Both the position numbers and the translations under genes were made by a program. From Blautia wexlerae DSM 19850 (GTDB lineage: Bacteria; Bacillota; Clostridia; Lachnospirales; Lachnospiraceae), in the NCBI RefSeq assembly GCF_025148125.1, contig NZ_CP102267.1:2428501-2492500 (forward strand): a stretch of DNA of 64,000 nucleotides, in the 5' to 3' direction. Below the pieces are notes generated by a model. The model did no database searches. It was given only the letters and a program-made list of their open reading frames with translations, and was not told the DNA's origin. This document shows, piece after piece, positions 35,664 to 43,346 of the stretch. Each line of letters begins with the position of its first letter. Position 1 is the stretch's first letter.

Positions 35664-35706
35664 TATAGCAATCCTCTTAAATGTATCATTTACGAGGACT
35701 GCTATA
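35664..35706. repeat. 43-base palindrome (TATAGC..CCTC family), copy 2
   Basis: TATAGCAATCCTCTTAAATG and its near-perfect complement around a TAT centre. It ends 31 bases before the start of the Mrr-like gene, so it lies in that gene's leader or promoter. Confidence 0.85.
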
Positions 35707-35736
35707 CAATTTTATATAATACAGGAGACTCAACAC

Positions 35737-36405
35737 ATGGATGGATATGAATTTGAATATCAATGTGCAAAGATACTAAAGCGAAAGCATTTTTCTAAAA
35801 TAAAAGTAACCCAAAGCTCCGGAGACCAGGGAATCGATATCATTGCTTTCAAACATCGAAAAAAATACGGGATACAATGTAAATATTACACCCATCCTGT
35901 TGGAAATAAAGCCGTTCAGGAAGCCTATGCAGGTGCAAACTTCTACGACTGCGATAAAGCTGTTGTAATGACAAATATAACCTTTACAAAGTCAGCAACC
36001 CAGCTTGCACAGAAACTGGATGTTGAACTATGGCCCAACTGCCCTGTTACACCCTTTTACAGTTTACCGTTTAAAATCATAAGTTTATTAAATGCAGTTC
36101 TTTTTCTTTACGCAGTGCTCGCATTTCTCTCCCTGAAACCTGAATTTGATTTTATTCATCTTCCCTTTGTTCCTGATACCCTGACGCTGGTCATCATTCT
36201 TACAGCTTCTATTTCCGGTATCTTCGGCTGGAGTTTTTTTCTGTGTAATCTCATTGCTGCAGGTGCATACCTTTATCTTGCATTTCATACACTCATTCTG
36301 CCGACATATGCAGAAACAGGCAGCTGCACAAATATACACATGCTTTCCCTGATTCCGGCAGGCGTATATCTGCTTCATGCAGGATGGATAAAAATCAGGA
36401 AATAA
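35737..36405 (+). CDS. Mrr-type restriction endonuclease domain fused to membrane helices
   Basis: A 222-residue protein. Residues 1-105 form an Mrr-cat/restriction endonuclease-like domain: SSGDQGIDIIAF gives the catalytic Asp and GIQCKYY the Gln-x-Lys pair, with EFEYQCAKILK as the usual first helix. The remaining half is hydrophobic with about four membrane segments. The start at 35737 has AGGAG 9 bases ahead; the open frame upstream only reads through the 43-base palindrome. Domain order implies a nuclease held at the cytoplasmic face of the membrane, which would suit cutting incoming or specially modified DNA; this is inference. No methylase is nearby. Confidence 0.8.
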   Translation: MDGYEFEYQCAKILKRKHFSKIKVTQSSGDQGIDIIAFKHRKKYGIQCKYYTHPVGNKAVQEAYAGANFYDCDKAVVMTNITFTKSATQLAQKLDVELWPNCPVTPFYSLPFKIISLLNAVLFLYAVLAFLSLKPEFDFIHLPFVPDTLTLVIILTASISGIFGWSFFLCNLIAAGAYLYLAFHTLILPTYAETGSCTNIHMLSLIPAGVYLLHAGWIKIRK

Positions 36406-36410
36406 CAGTC

Positions 36411-36569
36411 TTATGAATAACTATTATAATGCTCAGCTTTCTGATTTGCCAAAAAGCAGCCCTGCTCATGAGAACAGAGAACTCCTACTGCCTGTAAATA
36501 GGCATAGATGACCGTTGTCCCCACGAACTTCATACCACGTTTTTTCAAATCTTTTGATATACAATCAGA
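36411..36569 (-). pseudogene. tag: C-terminal fragment of tag (DNA-3-methyladenine glycosylase I)
   Basis: In a frame not used by the neighbouring gene, the minus strand reads ISKDLKKRGMKFVGTT followed by VIYAYLQAVGV and HEQGCFL, the conserved C-terminal signature of Tag. The N-terminal two thirds of the enzyme are missing. The fragment is fused to the 3' end of a truncated DUF4317 gene, which suggests that a deletion joined two once separate genes. Confidence 0.75.
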
Positions 36570-37231
36570 CTTTTCAGAAATCCTTCGTCCAGATGCTCCG
36601 GTATTTCAAAGAATACATCTATTTTTCCAGGTTCTGCGGAACGGTCTTCAAAGGCAGGGAAAATAAAGCCGCATTTTGGAGTTCCGGCATTGTAATCTTT
36701 ATCTACCGGAGCCACCACACAGATCAGGAAACTGTATATTTCTTCTGACTCCCACTGTTCGCTGTGGTCTGAGCCTTTCTTGGGAATATCATATATTCCA
36801 TGATAAATATAAATTCCAAACTCCTGTCCCTGCAGACGGTTTGTTCTATTTGATGAATCTCTTGTACTGCAGATTCCCTCCGCAAGCTGTTCACAGAGAG
36901 TCTGAACCAGAAGATCATCTTTTAATCCGTATTGTGATAATGCCATCAGTAGTTTATGGATGCTGTCATATGCCATATCCCCTTCAGGGAATTTATAACA
37001 TTTTAACTGTTCATTTGTTTTGGAAAAAGGAATGGTTTTCGCAAGATCCAGATTTACCTGCTGATCATGTTTGCTCATATTTTTGAAGCTTACATTGAAG
37101 GTATTATCTATGTATCCCTCATCATCTATATATGCTCCTGCTGCACGCACAAAGCAGTTTCTGGATAATGTCATCCTGCGGGTTAATTCCAGCATATCAT
37201 TTCGGTTGATCTTTGTATCTTTTTTATTCAT
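36545..37231 (-). pseudogene. DUF4317 family protein, C-terminally truncated
   Basis: The 228-residue reading frame matches the first part of DUF4317 proteins: N-terminal MNKKD, a conserved NCFVRAAGAYIDDEGYID block, GIYIYHGIYDIP, and GFIFPAFEDRSAEPGKIDVFF. Family members are normally much longer. Here the frame stops at VYQKI just after running into the tag fragment. The function of the family is unknown. Whether the truncated product is made is unclear; the 5' end is intact, with the start at 37231. Confidence 0.6.
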
Positions 37232-37320
37232 CAAAATGGTTCCATCCTCTCCAAAAAGCTTTTCTTTTATGGTCAGTATATCATACGTGACATGCTCTCG
37301 CCACTTAAATCTTACAGATT

Positions 37321-37440
37321 TTGAAGTGGGAGCTTCCTGCTCAATTGCCCTTCAGGGCAAAGCTAAAACAGGCTATCCCCGCGTGTCCCGCGGTTCTTTT
37401 TTTATCCGGTTACGGATCTTTTCTGTGCTATTATGCACAT
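37321..37440 (-). ncRNA. Probable omega/reRNA scaffold at the 3' end of tnpB
   Basis: After the tnpB stop the minus strand shows closely packed hairpins: CCGCG/CGCGG, GCCCT/AGGGC and GAGCAGG with GCTC, ending CCCACTTCAA at the element boundary. This position and architecture match guide RNAs that overlap tnpB 3' ends. The guide would then be the flanking bases beginning AATCTGTAAGATTTAAG. Boundaries are approximate. Confidence 0.5.
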
Positions 37441-38536
37441 TTTTTATATATTCTTTTTCCTTCTTTCAGAATATTGACCGCCGCATTCACATCCCGGTCC
37501 ATCCGGTTTCCACATTCGCATAGGTATATCCGTTCTGATAATGCAAGTGACTCTTTCTTTTTATGTCCGCATACGCTGCATATCTTACTGGATGCAAAAT
37601 ATCTGTCTACTTTTATCAGATATTTTCCACGTTCTTCCAGCTTATATCCAAGCATGGAAAGGAACTGACCGTATCCGTTATCCTGTATCCCTTTTCCGAA
37701 ATGCAGGCCTCCGGCTATCCCCTTCAGGTTCAGATCCTCCACACATACTGCGTCATAGTCTTCTGCAAGGCTGTAGCTGAGCTTATGCTGGAAATCCTTC
37801 CTCTGGTTCTTTATCTTTTCATGATATAAAGCAACCTTTTTCTTCTGTTTCTGATAGTTACGGCTGCCCTTTTCACATCTGGAAAGTTTTCTCTGTTCCC
37901 GGGCAAGTTTTTTCTCTGCATTCCGGTAAAACATGGGATATCCGGCTCTTTCACCGGTAGAAAATACACACATCCCATGCATGGCAAAATCCATCCCCAG
38001 AAATTTTTCCGCCTGTCTTTTCTCCGCTGTTTGGTTTTCACAGTCGAACAGCAGGCTGGCAAAATATTTTCCGGACGGTTCCCTGCTCACAGTCACTGAT
38101 TTCAGCTTCCATCCCTCCGGGATCATACGGTGGAGTTTTATTTTTACCGGCTGCATCTTTGGCAGTTTCAGGAACCTGTCCTGCAGACGGATATTCCCAT
38201 TTACCATATTCGTTGTATAGGATTTCCGCGAATGTTTTTTTGATTTATAATGCGGAAATCCCACTCCCGGTTCCCGGAAAAATTTCCGGAAAGCCCCTTC
38301 CAGATTTAACTGTACATTCGCCGCAAGAGAATCCACCTCTTTCAGCCATGGATATTCTTTTTTATATCCGGCCGGCGTATTTTTCAGCATCTTTTTTCTT
38401 CCTGATAATGGCGGATCTTATCCGCAAGCATCCGGTTATAGAGAAAACGACTGCAGCCGATCGTCTTCTCTATCTGGGTTATCTGTTCTTTATTTGGATA
38501 GATCCTTATTTTTACTGCCCGGTTTATCTTTCTCAC
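37431..38536 (-). pseudogene. tnpB: tnpB (RNA-guided nuclease) with an N-terminal frameshift
   Basis: The main frame (37431-38390, 319 residues) has the RuvC residues Asp in GMDFAMHG, Glu in VCVEDLNLKG and Asp in MDRDVNAAVN, plus the zinc ribbon CSVCG..CECG. The normal N-terminus is present in a different frame: from a GTG at 38536 it reads RIYPNKEQ, GCSRFLYNRML and ADKIRHYQEE and stops at 38387-38389. Joining the two needs a -1 shift at a run of six A near 38396; seven A would restore a 368-residue protein of normal length. It is either a one-base deletion mutant or a case of slippage. Confidence 0.8.
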
Positions 38537-38846
38537 CCTGACTCTCTATATACTGATGGATTGTTTCAACAGGTGCTATATTTCAAAGATTTCTTTTGTT
38601 CTCTCTGACATCTTATCGTCCAGCATCTTTCTGCTATATTTCATAACTATGATCAAACAAAAACACTGAATGAGAATTATTATCTAAACTCATTATGTAC
38701 ACTCACTTATTGCTTATTTCGACCGTCCAAATTCCAAGAGCATATTGTTCTTTTCTCTATTATAATATATTTATTGTGTCAGAACAAGTGTTTTGTGATT
38801 TTTTATAAATTTGAGCAGACATGCTCGAATGTGCAATTCATCCCAT

Positions 38847-38976
38847 CACCTATAGGACGCCGCTGAAAAACTGTTTTTTCATACTATATACAGTGTCTCA
38901 AAGTTGATTGATGTACTTTATTTTGTGTTAATTTATACGCAAAAAGGACTTTTTCAGTGGCCTTCCTATAGAGGTG
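38847..38976. repeat. 130-base palindromic element near the ICE end
   Basis: Imperfect terminal inverted repeats of about 28 bases: CACCTATAGGACGCCGCTG on the left and, on the complement, CACCTCTATAGGAAGGCCAC on the right, both followed by TGAAAAA. The interior is AT-rich. The wider 38537-39155 gap has no gene. Confidence 0.7.
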
Positions 38977-39035
38977 AGGGAATTCTTGCTACGGTTGTTA
39001 AACAAAAGAATACCGCTGTGTAATGTAACAAAAAA

Positions 39036-39073
39036 GACCCTGAAGAACTGTATTTCTACAATTCTCCAAGGTC
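39036..39073 (-). terminator. Terminator after the serine recombinase
   Basis: A 17-base stem (GACCCTGAAGAACTGTA against TACAATTCTCCAAGGTC, three mismatched positions) with a TTTC loop, followed on the minus strand by CTTTTTTGTT. Confidence 0.75.
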
Positions 39074-39155
39074 AAATTTTACGTTTGGACACTTTAGGGC
39101 TGGTTGGCTATTTTACCTCTTTAGAGGATATTTCGCTTTGCCCCATAACAATATG

Positions 39156-40973
39156 CTAATTATGCATTCTTCTCAGCGATAGCTGCCTGTGCAGATAGGT
39201 AAAAATATGGGGGTTTTTAATGAAATGAGCATTGTCCTCATTCTTTTCCCTATGTACCGAGGAAATCTTTTCGATTTCCTCCAATTTGATAATGCAGTTT
39301 TTCTTTCTGCCTTCCGCTGTAAAGGTTGCTTTCACATCTGCTGTCCCATTCAGATTAACATACCAATCAAATGTAGTATCCGATGTCGGTGTTATCAGAT
39401 ATACAAACTGATTGACAACATCGTGGCTGATAGTGCTACCACTAAAATCAATAAAGCTGTTCAGAGTGGAACGGATACCCTCTATATCCAATCCTTTCGG
39501 ATTGCTTTTTTCCTGTGGAATTTCATCAAGTGCTTTTTGAAGTTTCTTGATTTCTTCATCGACAGGACTTCTCATTGCTTGATACTCGTCCTTGGAAATC
39601 TCTCCATCAGCTCTCATAGCAATCAAGTTAGTCAGTCTGCTATTTGCCTTATCCAATTTCGCCTGTATCGTTACCGTATCGGATTGAGTTTCGTTAGATT
39701 TTTCTTCCTTATAATAATACTTAATAAGGTCTAACGCAATCAGTACAGACTCTTTTCTCTCCGTCCAGAGATGCTCTAACAAAGCTTTTGCCATAAAATC
39801 GAGTTTCCAATCGGTTATCATTCTGCTGTCACAATATCCCTCAGTATCTAAACCGATTTCAGCTCTTTTCCGTTTAATTCCGTTGTTAAGCTGATTGTAG
39901 CATTGATAACCGTAAGAGGTTTTTCCGTCCAATTTCGTATGCCATTTATTTTTACGGTATGATGAGCCGCAGGAACAACGTAGCTTATTGACCCATATAT
40001 CTCGTGAATCACGCTTACTATGTGTGTTTTTCCCTGCCGATACACATACAGGTTTTACTCTACTTTCCCTTATCGCCTGTGCTTTATTCCATATCTCTTG
40101 AGAAATAATAGAAGGGAAATCACCCTCAACATATTCATAAGTGGACATATCAAGATTGTTTATTCGCTTCTGCTCTAAAAAGTTATTGCTTCTGGATTTG
40201 TTGTAACACTTTGTTCCTGTGTAAGTGGCATTTTTAATCGCTCTCATAATATTTGAAACGCTCCACTTTATAAGTCCAGAAGCTGTTTTCCTTTTTCGCT
40301 CCGTCAAAATCTTTGCGATTTTCATCGAGCCATAACCTTGCAGATACAAATCATATATCATTCTGACCGTTTCTGCCTGTTCCTCATTGATAACATAGGT
40401 ATCTCCAACACGGTCATAACCTAAAATATTACCGTTTCCATAGAGAACACCATTATCACGGCTGATTTTCTGACCTGCTTTTACACGCTCGGAAGTCTTG
40501 CGACTTTCTTCCTGTGCCAATGTTGCCATAAGAGATAGCCGCAGTTCTCCATCTCCGTCCATTGTCCAAATATTATCGTCGATAAAAAACACCTCAACGC
40601 CTATGCCTTTTAACTCTCTTGTAACAACAAGGGTATCCACAACATTTCGTGCAAAACGGCATACCTCTCTGGTAACAATTAAATCAAATTTACCTTGCTT
40701 GGCATCTTCAATCATTTTCAAAAAGGCAGGGCGTTTTTTTGCCTGTGTTCCCGTGATACCTTCATCAATATATCGTTCACAGACCGTCCAGTTCGGATGA
40801 TATTTTACTTGGTCATCATACCATTGTAACTGATTTTCCAATGCAGATAACTGTGCTTCGTGTTCTGTTGAAACACGACCATAAATAGCAACTTTTCTGG
40901 CTCTGTTTCTGTCAAACAGAGAATAATCTGTGAGCTTAAATCTGTAATTATATTCATTTACTGCTGTGTTCAT
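39156..40973 (-). CDS. Large serine recombinase (site-specific integrase of the ICE)
   Basis: A 605-residue integrase that cuts and rejoins the element at its attachment sites. The resolvase domain begins after a 25-residue extension, with nucleophile Ser35 in AIYGRVSTEHEAQ. It is followed by the recombinase domain (NGNILGYDRVGDTYVINEEQ), a zinc ribbon (CSCGSSYR with later cysteines) and a coiled-coil insertion around TIQAKLDKANSRLTNLIAMR. The start at 40973 is chosen because GGAGG lies 8 bases ahead. Its location as the outermost gene marks this end of the element. Family relatives are TnpX/TndX-type recombinases of Clostridial ICEs. Confidence 0.93.
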   Translation of the reverse strand: MNTAVNEYNYRFKLTDYSLFDRNRARKVAIYGRVSTEHEAQLSALENQLQWYDDQVKYHPNWTVCERYIDEGITGTQAKKRPAFLKMIEDAKQGKFDLIVTREVCRFARNVVDTLVVTRELKGIGVEVFFIDDNIWTMDGDGELRLSLMATLAQEESRKTSERVKAGQKISRDNGVLYGNGNILGYDRVGDTYVINEEQAETVRMIYDLYLQGYGSMKIAKILTERKRKTASGLIKWSVSNIMRAIKNATYTGTKCYNKSRSNNFLEQKRINNLDMSTYEYVEGDFPSIISQEIWNKAQAIRESRVKPVCVSAGKNTHSKRDSRDIWVNKLRCSCGSSYRKNKWHTKLDGKTSYGYQCYNQLNNGIKRKRAEIGLDTEGYCDSRMITDWKLDFMAKALLEHLWTERKESVLIALDLIKYYYKEEKSNETQSDTVTIQAKLDKANSRLTNLIAMRADGEISKDEYQAMRSPVDEEIKKLQKALDEIPQEKSNPKGLDIEGIRSTLNSFIDFSGSTISHDVVNQFVYLITPTSDTTFDWYVNLNGTADVKATFTAEGRKKNCIIKLEEIEKISSVHREKNEDNAHFIKNPHIFTYLHRQLSLRRMHN

Positions 40974-41018
40974 TAAGCATACCTCCAATTCATTTTTCTG
41001 AATATATTGTACTGATTA

Positions 41019-41156
41019 TCAAGCCGCCTGTGAAATGTGCGAATTTGCGTGTTTCACGATATTTGTATATGTGGCTTGATTTATCATTCCTTTTTCAAGA
41101 AGTATCTCAATGAGTTTCAGAGCCGCTACATTTTTATCTACCTTAATTTCATTCAT
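41019..41156 (-). CDS. 45-residue microprotein overlapping the MazF-type toxin gene
   Basis: A short frame reading MNEIKVDKNVAALKLIEILL and then EKGMINQATYTNIVKHAN. Its start overlaps the last codons of the toxin gene by 8 bases, so translation is probably coupled. LIEILLEKGMINQATY resembles the SHOCT-type pattern LLxxGxIxxxxF, a short helical motif often used for oligomerisation. No known antitoxin family is recognised. It is either an accessory of the toxin or a small regulator of the recombinase that follows 46 bases later. Confidence 0.55.
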   Translation of the reverse strand: MNEIKVDKNVAALKLIEILLEKGMINQATYTNIVKHANSHISQAA

Positions 41157-41514
41157 TATTGACCTCCCTCAAAGAAATACTAATGGCAAGAGCTTTATCG
41201 GCTCTTGCCATTATGACTGTGGATAGCATACCAACATATTTACGCAGGCGTTGTTTGTCTATGGTGCGGATTTGTTCAAACAGGATAATTGAGTTCTTAT
41301 CCAAACCTTCAAAATCATTGATTAAAGTGTGTGTCGGCAATTTTGCTTTAGTGTGTATTCGGCTTGTGATGGGTGCGACAATGACCGTAGGGCTATGCTT
41401 ATTGCCGACATCGTTTGAAATGATAAGTACAGGTCTTGTTCCGCCTTGCTCCGAGCCGATAACAGGATTTAGATTTGCGTAGTAAATATCTCCACGCTTG
41501 ATTTTTCTTTCCAT
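41149..41514 (-). CDS. PemK/MazF-type toxin
   Basis: A 121-residue protein with the MazF fold pattern: KRGDIYYANLNPVIGSEQGG at the start, RPVLIISND, and VIVAPITSRIHTKAKLPTH, which contain the conserved Arg and Thr used for RNA cleavage. Members cut mRNA at short sequences. No typical MazE antitoxin lies upstream (41515-42104 has no convincing gene); the only close partner is the 45-residue frame overlapping its 3' end. GGAGG lies 9 bases before the ATG. On an ICE such a toxin may stabilise the element. Confidence 0.85.
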   Translation of the reverse strand: MERKIKRGDIYYANLNPVIGSEQGGTRPVLIISNDVGNKHSPTVIVAPITSRIHTKAKLPTHTLINDFEGLDKNSIILFEQIRTIDKQRLRKYVGMLSTVIMARADKALAISISLREVNNE

Positions 41515-42035
41515 TATGTTTGACCTCCCAGATTTATTTAGGCAGGTATGTTCTGCCTATGTAGGCAGCCAAACAAAAGGAAGTATTTAAGGTCGGGAGA
41601 GTATAAGCAAAATCTCTGTTCCTATGACTACCTTTTATCTGGCTTTATGATAGGAGCATTTCAATTTGTCCTCGACACCCCGAAATGCTATGGGAAGTCG
41701 CCAAACGGTCAGTAGCGAACTGACACCACGGGAGTTCCACCCCTCTGACGGTCTGCCAGAGCCGCCCTCATTGCCTGCGACGGTTTTATCACGCTCGGAC
41801 TGTGACTGGACGGGAGTACCATTATTCTCTTTGTGGGTTATGGCGAAATCGGAAGCAATCCGATATTTTCAGTCGGTAATGAATGAGATCACCCCCTTTC
41901 ATCGCTCGCTGCTTCTTAACAGGTCTTGGCGTACCGCTGCACACGCTTATGCTCATCACAATCACAAAGAGGAAGTATTTGGCGAATGGATATTCGGTTG
42001 TCAAGGATCACTCCCGTTTTCGCCACACAAAGCAA
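41515..42035. other. Gene-poor stretch between the sigma-like factor and MazF
   Basis: About 520 bases without a convincing gene. A 60-codon minus-strand frame at 41822-42004 has a cysteine/arginine-rich, non-folding look and no ribosome binding site. Several short GC-rich inverted repeats (around 41715-41790) occur and might mark a DNA-processing or promoter region, but nothing specific can be called. Confidence 0.4.
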
Positions 42036-42070
42036 AACAGGTGGAAGGAATTTAATCCCTCTCACCTGTT
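42036..42070 (-). terminator. Terminator after the sigma-like factor
   Basis: AACAGGTG/CACCTGTT with inner GGA/TCC pairs; on the minus strand the hairpin is followed by TTGCTTT. It lies 35 bases past the stop. Confidence 0.7.
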
Positions 42071-42104
42071 TGCTCACTTAAAAGCGGTTTCGTATAGGCT
42101 AAAA

Positions 42105-42581
42105 TTAAAATTTTTCAAAAAGTTTTTTTAACTTCTTTAGTGCAATGTCAACGCTTCCTTTAACCGCCATTTTGGTGCATCCCTCCAACTTGGCAATCTG
42201 CTCATAGGACAACTCTCCGAAAAAGTACAACAGCAGCCTGCGTCTTTGTGTTTCGGGCAGTTTTGATATTGCCTTATGTAGCAGTTCGTATTCGATGCAC
42301 CTTGAAACGGTTTCCTCAAGACTTTCTTCCTTATAAAAAACTCGGTCATTCAAGGAGTTTTCTGTCAACTCGGAGTGTTCAATGTGCCTGCTCACCCGAT
42401 TAAGATAGGAAATATCCTCAAGCTCAAAACGGTTAAACAGGTCATACAGCACTTTCTCTATTTCAATATTTTGCATAACACCCCGCCCATCTTTAAAAGA
42501 GAGGTAATATCTGCCCTCTACAATCATCAGCGTATAAGGGTTATGCTTGTCCTTTTTTCGGTTAGGATGTTTTTCATTCAT
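42105..42581 (-). CDS. Sigma-70-like regulator of the ICE (region 4 type)
   Basis: A 158-residue protein. The first 50 residues are a small beta-rich domain (YTLMIVEGRYYLSFKDGRG), and the C-terminal half holds a sigma region 4 helix-turn-helix: LPETQRRRLLLYFFGELSYEQIA then LEGCTKMAVKGSV (quoted in two parts). Such proteins in Tn916- and Tn1549-like elements act as positive regulators or sigma-like factors for excision and transfer genes. The start is the ATG at 42581 with GGAGG 8 bases ahead; a TTG at 42596 is less likely. It lies just inside the recombinase end. Confidence 0.75.
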   Translation of the reverse strand: MNEKHPNRKKDKHNPYTLMIVEGRYYLSFKDGRGVMQNIEIEKVLYDLFNRFELEDISYLNRVSRHIEHSELTENSLNDRVFYKEESLEETVSRCIEYELLHKAISKLPETQRRRLLLYFFGELSYEQIAKLEGCTKMAVKGSVDIALKKLKKLFEKF

Positions 42582-43023
42582 TCTTTGTTCCTCCAATCAA
42601 TCTGAATTTTTGAAATTTCAGATTGATCGGCGGTGAACGACACCCTACGCCACAAACAGGCTTACGACTTAATTCAACAAAAAACGACAAAAGAAAAACC
42701 GCAAAGGCTGTCAAACCCTTACGGTTATAAGAAATAACAATTCTATTATATAGATATTTAACATCTACTTTTGGAACATAATTTCCCCAAATGGAGATAA
42801 GAATTTTTTTAACAGATTATTCTCATCTCTATCGAACGGTATGTAAATAACTGCTGCTTAAAATCAGCAGCACAGTGTTATCAGACCAACACATAAGAAA
42901 TCCCTCCAAACTTGAAACAGGTCTGGAGGGATAAAATAGCCATCTGAGCATGACAAAATTGCCCACCAAAACACCGTTTTTTTTATTTGGCGGACTTGTC
43001 AAATTCTATATTCATGTAAAAAA
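42582..43023. other. Noncoding spacer upstream of the sigma-like gene
   Basis: About 440 AT-rich bases without a gene. It holds a TCCCTCCA/TGGAGGGA hairpin (42901-42931) that may be a second terminator for the minus-strand unit, and a short CTGCTG/CAGCAG hairpin near 42850-42872. The promoter of the sigma-like gene should lie here. Confidence 0.5.
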
Positions 43024-43067
43024 AGAGCCGATGACTTATGAGGTTATCTCACAAGTTCATCGGCTCT
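43024..43067 (-). terminator. Terminator after KTR gene 1
   Basis: AGAGCCGATGA and TCATCGGCTCT flank an inner ctTaTGAG/CTCAcAAg stem. On the minus strand it ends in TTTTTTT. The same hairpin recurs after KTR gene 2 at 50545-50587. Confidence 0.85.
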
Positions 43068-43071
43068 GCGT

Positions 43072-43242
43072 CTATGCGTCTGGCTCTTTGATGACGGTTA
43101 TATGTAATTTCTTTGCATTTATTAAAGTTTCTTTCTTACATTTCGGACAGTAAAGAGGATAATTCTTTAAAACAGTATCTTCTCTAACTCTATCACGGGT
43201 TTTGTTGCCACAAATCGGGCAAATTATCCATTCTGAAATCAT
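43072..43242 (-). CDS. Cysteine-rich KTR-domain protein 1
   Basis: A 56-residue zinc-ribbon-like protein: CPICGNKTRDR at the start, CPKCKKE in the middle and a conserved TVIKEPDA tail. The two CPxC pairs should bind one zinc ion. The KTR triplet after the first knuckle names the family. Such proteins are common on Firmicutes ICEs, often beside resistance genes, and have no proven role. The paralogue at 50577 shares about three quarters of its DNA sequence. The gene is at the 3' end of the two-component/ABC unit. Confidence 0.75.
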   Translation of the reverse strand: MISEWIICPICGNKTRDRVREDTVLKNYPLYCPKCKKETLINAKKLHITVIKEPDA

Positions 43243-43346
43243 AAATTATCCATCTCCATTTATCATGTTTTATTTAATCTTTCTATTTTATATTTACTAT
43301 CTTGACAAATTCATATCGTACACTTATCTGGAATTACTATTATTCT

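Larger units (their letters stand above)
37321..38700 (-). mobile_element. IS200/IS605-family element with TnpB only (IS1341-like)
   Basis: The element carries a tnpB gene and a structured 3' region but no tnpA (Y1 transposase) in the window, so it would depend on a helper. The right end is placed at the TCAA of CCCACTTCAA (37321), typical of such ends. The left end is uncertain: a TTGAT (38652-38656, minus) and an AATGAG/CTCATT hairpin (38669-38694) are candidates. The insertion lies about 90 bases upstream of the DUF4317 gene. Confidence 0.6.

Noticed and set aside
41822..42004. 60-codon frame between the sigma-like gene and MazF
   Set aside because: No ribosome binding site or recognisable fold. 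It may recur in related elements but cannot be supported from the sequence.
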